A stretch of 64,000 nt of DNA from Cypionkella sp. (GTDB lineage: Bacteria > Pseudomonadota > Alphaproteobacteria > Rhodobacterales > Rhodobacteraceae), in contig NZ_JAUSBA010000034.1 in NCBI RefSeq assembly GCF_030652235.1, forward strand, positions 186,001-250,000, in the 5' to 3' direction. A program made the translations under genes and the position numbers. Below the pieces are notes generated by a model. The model did not search any database. It was not told the DNA's origin and saw only the letters and a list, made by a program, of their open reading frames with translations. Shown here piece by piece: positions 59,382 through 64,000 of the stretch. Positions within the stretch are counted from its first letter, which is position 1, and each line of letters starts with the position of its first letter.

Positions 59382-60299
59382 ATGCCGCAGACTCGTATTA
59401 TCGAATGGCCGACTTTGGGGGTTTTGCTGGCGACTTATGTCGGATTTGCGCTGGGCGGCTGGGTTTGGGCCAGCACGGGCGCGGTGTCGATCTTTCTCAC
59501 CGGGATCGCCTTGGCGCAGTTTTCGTCATTGCAACATGAGGTGTTGCATCGGCATCCGTTTCGCTCGCAATGGCTGAACGAAGCGCTGGTGTTTCCGGCG
59601 CTGATGCCCTTCGCGCCCTATCTGCGCTTCAAGGACTTGCATTTGCAGCACCATTTCGACCCGGCGCTGACAGACCCCTATGATGACCCCGAGTCGCATT
59701 ATCTGGAGCCTGCAGTCTGGGCCAAAACCGCGCCGCTTATGCGGGTTTTGTTGCGTTGGAACAACACCTTGGCTGGACGAATGCTGCTTGGCCCGGCTTT
59801 GGGCAGCTTTATCTTTCTGCGCAATGAACTGGCCTTGCTGCGCGCGGGCGATGGCCGGGTTTTGCTGGCCTGGGGCTTGCATCTGATCGGATTGGTGCCC
59901 GTGCTGCTGTGGCTGCAATGGGTGGGGATGCCGACCTGGGCTTATCTGCTGGCAGTTTATCTTGGCACGGGTTTGCTGAAAATACGCACTTATCTGGAGC
60001 ACCGCGCGCATGAGGCGTTTCGCGCCCGCACCGTGGTGATCGAGGATCGCGGCCCGTTAAGCTATTTGTTTTTGAACAACAATTTCCACGTCGTGCATCA
60101 CATGCATCCTGCTGTGCCTTGGTATGAGTTGCCAGCGCTTTATGCCAGTCGGCGTGAGCATTATCTGCGCCGCAACCAGGCTTACGTCTATCGCAACTAT
60201 GGCCAGATTTTTCGGCAGTATTTTTGGCACGCGAAAGACCCGGTGCCGCATCCGATCTGGCCGGTTCGGCACGATGCCGCCGGGCAGGATCAACTGTAG
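59382..60299 (+). CDS. Fatty acid desaturase-type membrane di-iron protein
   Basis: The ATG at 59382 is preceded by GAGGAAAG and gives 305 residues. Three histidine boxes are visible: HEVLHRHP, HLQHHFD and HVVHHMHP, which bind the di-iron centre, among four or so membrane segments. The family includes acyl-lipid desaturases and carotenoid hydroxylases or ketolases; this one carries the short-spaced boxes of FA_desaturase. The specific lipid substrate is unknown. Confidence 0.85.
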   Translation: MPQTRIIEWPTLGVLLATYVGFALGGWVWASTGAVSIFLTGIALAQFSSLQHEVLHRHPFRSQWLNEALVFPALMPFAPYLRFKDLHLQHHFDPALTDPYDDPESHYLEPAVWAKTAPLMRVLLRWNNTLAGRMLLGPALGSFIFLRNELALLRAGDGRVLLAWGLHLIGLVPVLLWLQWVGMPTWAYLLAVYLGTGLLKIRTYLEHRAHEAFRARTVVIEDRGPLSYLFLNNNFHVVHHMHPAVPWYELPALYASRREHYLRRNQAYVYRNYGQIFRQYFWHAKDPVPHPIWPVRHDAAGQDQL

Positions 60300-60473
60300 G
60301 CGCCGCGCGCGGCGTGTGTGGCGGAGAATTGCCACCGAAGCGATTTGTGACCCCCTGTTTCTGCTGGCCTTTGTGCTTCGTTTTGGCTAGTCTTTGGCTT
60401 AGACCGGGACAACCCGGCAGTATCGGGGAAACCCGGTATCGGCAGAGCAGACGGCAAAACAGGCGGATTTTCC

Positions 60474-61637
60474 ATGACTGAGATGGTCTATGGCTCGATG
60501 CCCAGCAGGGTATCGGAACCGGTAATTCCCCGCTGGTGGCGGACGATTGACAAATGGACGCTGACGGCGGTGCTGGTGCTGTTTGCCATCGGGCTGCTCT
60601 TGGGCCTTGCGGCTTCGGTGCCCTTGGCCGAGCGCAACGGGCTGGATCCCTATTACTATGTCACGCGGCAGGCGTTCTTCGGTGGCATGGCGATGGCCGC
60701 GATCTTCGGCGTGTCAATGATGTCGCCCGTGATGGTGCGCAGGCTTGGTGTGCTGGGCTTTGCAGTGTCGATGCTGGCGCTGATGCTGTTGCCGGTGTTT
60801 GGCACCGATTTTGGCAAAGGAGCTATCCGCTGGTTCAGCTTTGGCTTTGCCTCGGTGCAGCCGTCCGAGTTTCTGAAGCCCGGCTTCATGATTGTCATCG
60901 CATGGCTGACGGCATCGGGTCAGGATATCAACGGCCCGCCCGGTAAGTTCATCTCATTTGCGCTGACTGTGACGGTGGTGCTGTTTCTGGCGTTTCAGCC
61001 GGATTTTGGCCAAGCCATGTTGGTGCTGTTTGGCTGGGGCGTGATCTATTTCGTCTCGGGCGCGCCGATGATTTTGATCGTAACGGTGATGGGTCTGACC
61101 GGGGTTGGGGGCTTTGCCGCCTATCATTCGTCCGAACACTTCGCGCGGCGGATTGACGGTTTTCTGAACTCGGATGTCGATCCGCGCAGCCAGATGGGCT
61201 ATGCCACCAGCGCCATACAAGAGGGCGGTTTCTTTGGCGTTGGTGTGGGTGAGGGCCAAGTCAAATGGACGCTGCCCGATGCGCATACCGACTTTATCAT
61301 CGCGGTTGCGGCAGAGGAGTATGGCCTTGTTCTGGTGCTGGTGATCATCGCGCTTTACGCGACGGTGGTCGTGCGCAGCCTTGTGCGCTTGACGCGGGAA
61401 CGGGATCCGTTCACCCGTTTGGCGGGCACCGGGTTGGCGTGCATCTTTGGCGTGCAGGCGATGATCAATATGGGGGTGGCGGTGCGCTTGCTGCCTGCCA
61501 AGGGGATGACTTTGCCGTTTGTGTCCTATGGCGGCAGTTCGGTGATTGCGGCGGGGATTACGGTGGGGATGCTTTTGGCGATGACCCGTTCACGTCCGCA
61601 GGGTCAGATGTCTGATATTTTCAAGCGGGGGCGCTGA
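60474..61637 (+). CDS. ftsW: Cell-division lipid II polymerase FtsW
   Basis: The 387-residue SEDS protein has about ten membrane segments with [35 protein letters not shown], and the conserved loop [20 protein letters not shown] with [18 protein letters not shown]. FtsW polymerises septal peptidoglycan with FtsI. Its stop overlaps the murG start, as in the dcw cluster. RodA is the alternative but the neighbours favour FtsW. Confidence 0.95.
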   Translation: MTEMVYGSMPSRVSEPVIPRWWRTIDKWTLTAVLVLFAIGLLLGLAASVPLAERNGLDPYYYVTRQAFFGGMAMAAIFGVSMMSPVMVRRLGVLGFAVSMLALMLLPVFGTDFGKGAIRWFSFGFASVQPSEFLKPGFMIVIAWLTASGQDINGPPGKFISFALTVTVVLFLAFQPDFGQAMLVLFGWGVIYFVSGAPMILIVTVMGLTGVGGFAAYHSSEHFARRIDGFLNSDVDPRSQMGYATSAIQEGGFFGVGVGEGQVKWTLPDAHTDFIIAVAAEEYGLVLVLVIIALYATVVVRSLVRLTRERDPFTRLAGTGLACIFGVQAMINMGVAVRLLPAKGMTLPFVSYGGSSVIAAGITVGMLLAMTRSRPQGQMSDIFKRGR

Positions 61638-62716
61638 TGCCTTTGCTGTTAATTGCAGCGGGCGGCACCGGCGGGCATATGTTCCCGGCGCAGGCCTTGG
61701 CCGAGGCGATGATTGCCAAGGGTTGGCGGGTGAAACTGTCAACCGATGCGCGTGGTGCGCGCTATGCCGGGGGCTTTCCGCAAGCGGTCGAGATTGTAGA
61801 GCTATCCTCGGCGACCTTCGCGCGCGGCGGCGTGTTGGCCAAGCTGGCGGTGCCGTTTCGGATTGCGGGCGGTGTTGTCTTGGCGCTGCTGTCGTCTTTA
61901 CGCGACAGGCCGGATGTCGTGGTGGGCTTTGGCGGTTATCCGTCGATCCCGGCGCTGACGGCGGCGTGGATGTTGCGCAGGCCGCGGATGATCCACGAGC
62001 AAAACGGCGTGTTGGGCCGGGTGAACACTGTGTTCGCCAAGCGCGTCGATAAAGTGGCTTGCGGCACTTGGCCTACGGCTTTGCCCGGCGGGGTTGAGGG
62101 CATCCATACCGGCAATCCCGTGCGCGCTTCGGTGCTGGAACGGGTGGGTGCGGGCTATATCGCGCCCGGCGACTACCCGATGGAGATGCTGGTGATCGGC
62201 GGATCGCAAGGCGCGCGGATCTTGTCGCAGGTGGTTCCTGCGGCGGTTGCAGCCTTGCCCGAAGGCCTGCGGCGGCACCTGCGCGTGGCGCATCAAGCGC
62301 GGGCAGAAGATTTGGGCGCTGTGGTTGCAGCCTACGCAGAAGCAGGCGTGCGCGCCGAGGTCGAGCCGTTCTTCACCGACATCCCGCGCCGTCTTTCCGA
62401 AGCGCAATTGGTGATCTCGCGTTCAGGCGCGTCTTCGGTGGCGGATATTTCGGTGATCGGGCGGCCGTCAATTTTGATCCCGTTTGCGGCGGCAACGGGC
62501 GATCACCAAACCGCCAACGCACGCGGGCTGGTTGAGGCAGGGGCTGCGGTGCTGATTGCAGAGGCTCAGCTTGACGCGGCGAGCTTAAGCGCCCAAATGG
62601 CTGCTGTTTTGCAAAATCCGCCGCGCGCGGAAGATATGGCGCGTAAGGCGCAAGCGCAGGGCCGACCGGATGCGACCGACCGACTGGTCGCGCTGGTTGA
62701 GGCTTTGGCGAGTTAG
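61637..62716 (+). CDS. murG: UDP-GlcNAc:lipid I transferase MurG
   Basis: The 359-residue GT-B glycosyltransferase has the MurG motifs [68 protein letters not shown] and [13 protein letters not shown]. It makes lipid II on the inner face of the membrane. It overlaps ftsW by one base and is followed by murC after 9 bp. Confidence 0.97.
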   Translation: MPLLLIAAGGTGGHMFPAQALAEAMIAKGWRVKLSTDARGARYAGGFPQAVEIVELSSATFARGGVLAKLAVPFRIAGGVVLALLSSLRDRPDVVVGFGGYPSIPALTAAWMLRRPRMIHEQNGVLGRVNTVFAKRVDKVACGTWPTALPGGVEGIHTGNPVRASVLERVGAGYIAPGDYPMEMLVIGGSQGARILSQVVPAAVAALPEGLRRHLRVAHQARAEDLGAVVAAYAEAGVRAEVEPFFTDIPRRLSEAQLVISRSGASSVADISVIGRPSILIPFAAATGDHQTANARGLVEAGAAVLIAEAQLDAASLSAQMAAVLQNPPRAEDMARKAQAQGRPDATDRLVALVEALAS

Positions 62717-62725
62717 GATAACACG

Positions 62726-64000
62726 ATGAACGCGACGAAACTTCCGATGGAACTGGGGCCGATCCACTTTGTGGGCATCGGAGGCATTGGCATGTCGGGC
62801 ATTGCCGAAGTGCTGATGACACAGGGCTTCCGGGTGCAGGGGTCGGATGCCAAGGCCAGCAAGATCACCGATCGTTTGGTCGCTTTGGGTGCTGCGTTCT
62901 TTGAAGGCCAAGCGGCCAGCAATATCGGCGAAGCTGCGGTTGTGGTGATTTCTTCCGCGATCAAAAAGGGCAACCCGGAACTAGAGGAAGCGCGCAGGCG
63001 CGGTCTTCCGGTGGTGCGGCGGGCAGAAATGCTGGCGGAGTTGATGCGGTTGCGCAGTAACATCGCGATTGCAGGCACCCATGGCAAAACCACCACCACG
63101 ACGATGGTGGCGACGTTGCTGGACAAGGGCGGCTTTGATCCGACCGTGATCAACGGCGGGGTGATCCATGCCTATGGATCGAACGCGCGCGCCGGGGCCG
63201 GTGAATGGATGGTGGTGGAGGCCGACGAGTCCGATGGCTCGTTCAACCGTCTGCCTGCCACGATTGCGATTGTGACCAACATTGACCCCGAGCACATGGA
63301 GCATTGGCACACCTTTGATGCGCTGCGCAAAGGCTTCTACGATTTTGTCTCCAACGTGCCGTTCTATGGCCTCGCAGTGTGCTGCACGGATCACCCGGAA
63401 GTGCAGGCTTTGGTCGGCCGCATCACCGATCGCCGTGTGGTGACCTTTGGCTTTAACGCCCAAGCCGATGTGCGGGCGATCAACCTGACCTACGACAATG
63501 GCGTCGCGCATTTCGATGTGGCGTTGCAGGGCGAGGGGCAGGGCGCGGTGATTGAGAATTGCATCCTGCCGATGCCGGGCGATCACAACGTTTCGAACGC
63601 GTTGTCGGCGATTGCGGTGGCGCGGCATCTCGGCATGAAGAAAGACGAAATCCGCGAGGCTTTGGCGGGCTTTGCGGGTGTCAACCGCCGCTTTACCAAG
63701 GTCGCCGAAGTGAATGGTGTGACGATCATCGACGATTACGGCCATCATCCGGTGGAAATCGCAGCCGTCTTGAAAGCCGCACGTCAAGCCACCAAGGGCC
63801 GGGTGATCGCCGTGCATCAGCCGCACCGCTATTCGCGGCTGTCCAATCTGTTCGAAGAATTCTGCACCTGTTTCAACGAGGCCGATGTGGTGGCGATTGC
63901 CGAGGTTTATGCGGCAGGCGAGGAACCGATTCCGGGGGCAAGCCGCGATGATCTGGTGGCGGGCCTGATCGCCCATGGCCACCGCCACGCCCGCGCCATC
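62726..64000 (+). CDS. murC: UDP-N-acetylmuramate-L-alanine ligase MurC (cut by window edge)
   Basis: The first 425 codons are visible; full MurC is about 460-480 residues, so only the end is missing. It shows [19 protein letters not shown], the P-loop [40 protein letters not shown] and [15 protein letters not shown]. It adds L-alanine to UDP-MurNAc in peptidoglycan synthesis. No spacer gene lies between murG and murC here. Confidence 0.97.
   Translation, partial: MNATKLPMELGPIHFVGIGGIGMSGIAEVLMTQGFRVQGSDAKASKITDRLVALGAAFFEGQAASNIGEAAVVVISSAIKKGNPELEEARRRGLPVVRRAEMLAELMRLRSNIAIAGTHGKTTTTTMVATLLDKGGFDPTVINGGVIHAYGSNARAGAGEWMVVEADESDGSFNRLPATIAIVTNIDPEHMEHWHTFDALRKGFYDFVSNVPFYGLAVCCTDHPEVQALVGRITDRRVVTFGFNAQADVRAINLTYDNGVAHFDVALQGEGQGAVIENCILPMPGDHNVSNALSAIAVARHLGMKKDEIREALAGFAGVNRRFTKVAEVNGVTIIDDYGHHPVEIAAVLKAARQATKGRVIAVHQPHRYSRLSNLFEEFCTCFNEADVVAIAEVYAAGEEPIPGASRDDLVAGLIAHGHRHARAI

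Noticed and set aside
1-64000. CRISPR array
   Set aside because: No series of identical 20-40 bp repeats with unique spacers of constant length was seen; the 10-bp repeats at 36057-36238 are too short and too close.

Overview
The window looks like chromosomal DNA of a Rhodobacterales alphaproteobacterium, most likely a marine Roseobacter-group or close Rhodobacteraceae strain. The DNA is GC-rich, genes overlap by ATGA or TAATG, and two diagnostic blocks are present: a complete methylated-amine catabolic locus of the Roseobacter type, and the housekeeping order hisD - UPF0262 - LMW phosphatase - infA - maf - RNase E/G - yacG - tRNA-Phe. The right end enters the division and cell-wall cluster (ftsW-murG-murC). 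No species can be named from the sequence alone.

Region 1 (1-24.1 kb) encodes the route from trimethylamine to glutamate: Tmm (TMA to TMAO), Tdm (TMAO to dimethylamine, cut by the left edge), DmmDABC (DMA to methylamine), GmaS (methylamine to gamma-glutamylmethylamide), MgsABC (to N-methylglutamate) and the sarcosine-oxidase-like MgdABCD (to glutamate plus a C1 unit). Interleaved are a DMT exporter, two APC permeases (one in an operon with three very small membrane proteins), a GlxA/AraC activator and an XRE-cupin regulator. A palindrome close to TTTYCTG-N3-GGRAA recurs upstream of most of these transcription units and suggests one shared regulon.

Region 2 (24.2-34.1 kb) is accessory metabolism: a guanidinobutyrase-type ureohydrolase; a GntR/FCD-controlled operon of an AA_synth-family protein, an alpha/beta hydrolase, a flavin reductase with a C-terminal Nudix-like tail, a luciferase-like monooxygenase and an aldehyde dehydrogenase (Rut-like logic, substrate unknown); and a sugar module of PfkB kinase, RpiR regulator and TIM-barrel isomerase.

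Region 3 (34.34-43.89 kb) is a compact mobile element of about 9.5 kb inserted in the 3' end of tRNA-Phe, bounded by a perfect 46-bp direct repeat. It carries integrase, excisionase-like and MerR-like genes, an XRE repressor with a divergent promoter/operator, a RepA-like AAA ATPase next to an iteron-like TGTCCGGACA array, and a ClpP-like prohead protease plus a major capsid protein. No terminase, portal, tail or lysis gene is visible. The best reading is a capsid-encoding phage satellite, or else a strongly reduced prophage; this is the most unusual item in the window.

Region 4 (44-64 kb) is mostly core: yacG-rng-maf-infA, then a small accessory insertion (nitrilase-type hydrolase, GNAT, SnoaL-like, QorB/HxlR pair), LMW phosphatase-UPF0262-hisD, a second GlxA-type regulator, metG, cytochrome b561-YceI, an aldo/keto reductase, two overlapping lipoprotein genes, an XRE regulator, a fatty acid desaturase, and ftsW-murG-murC running off the right edge. 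Short dispersed repeats and hairpins sit in many intergenic gaps.
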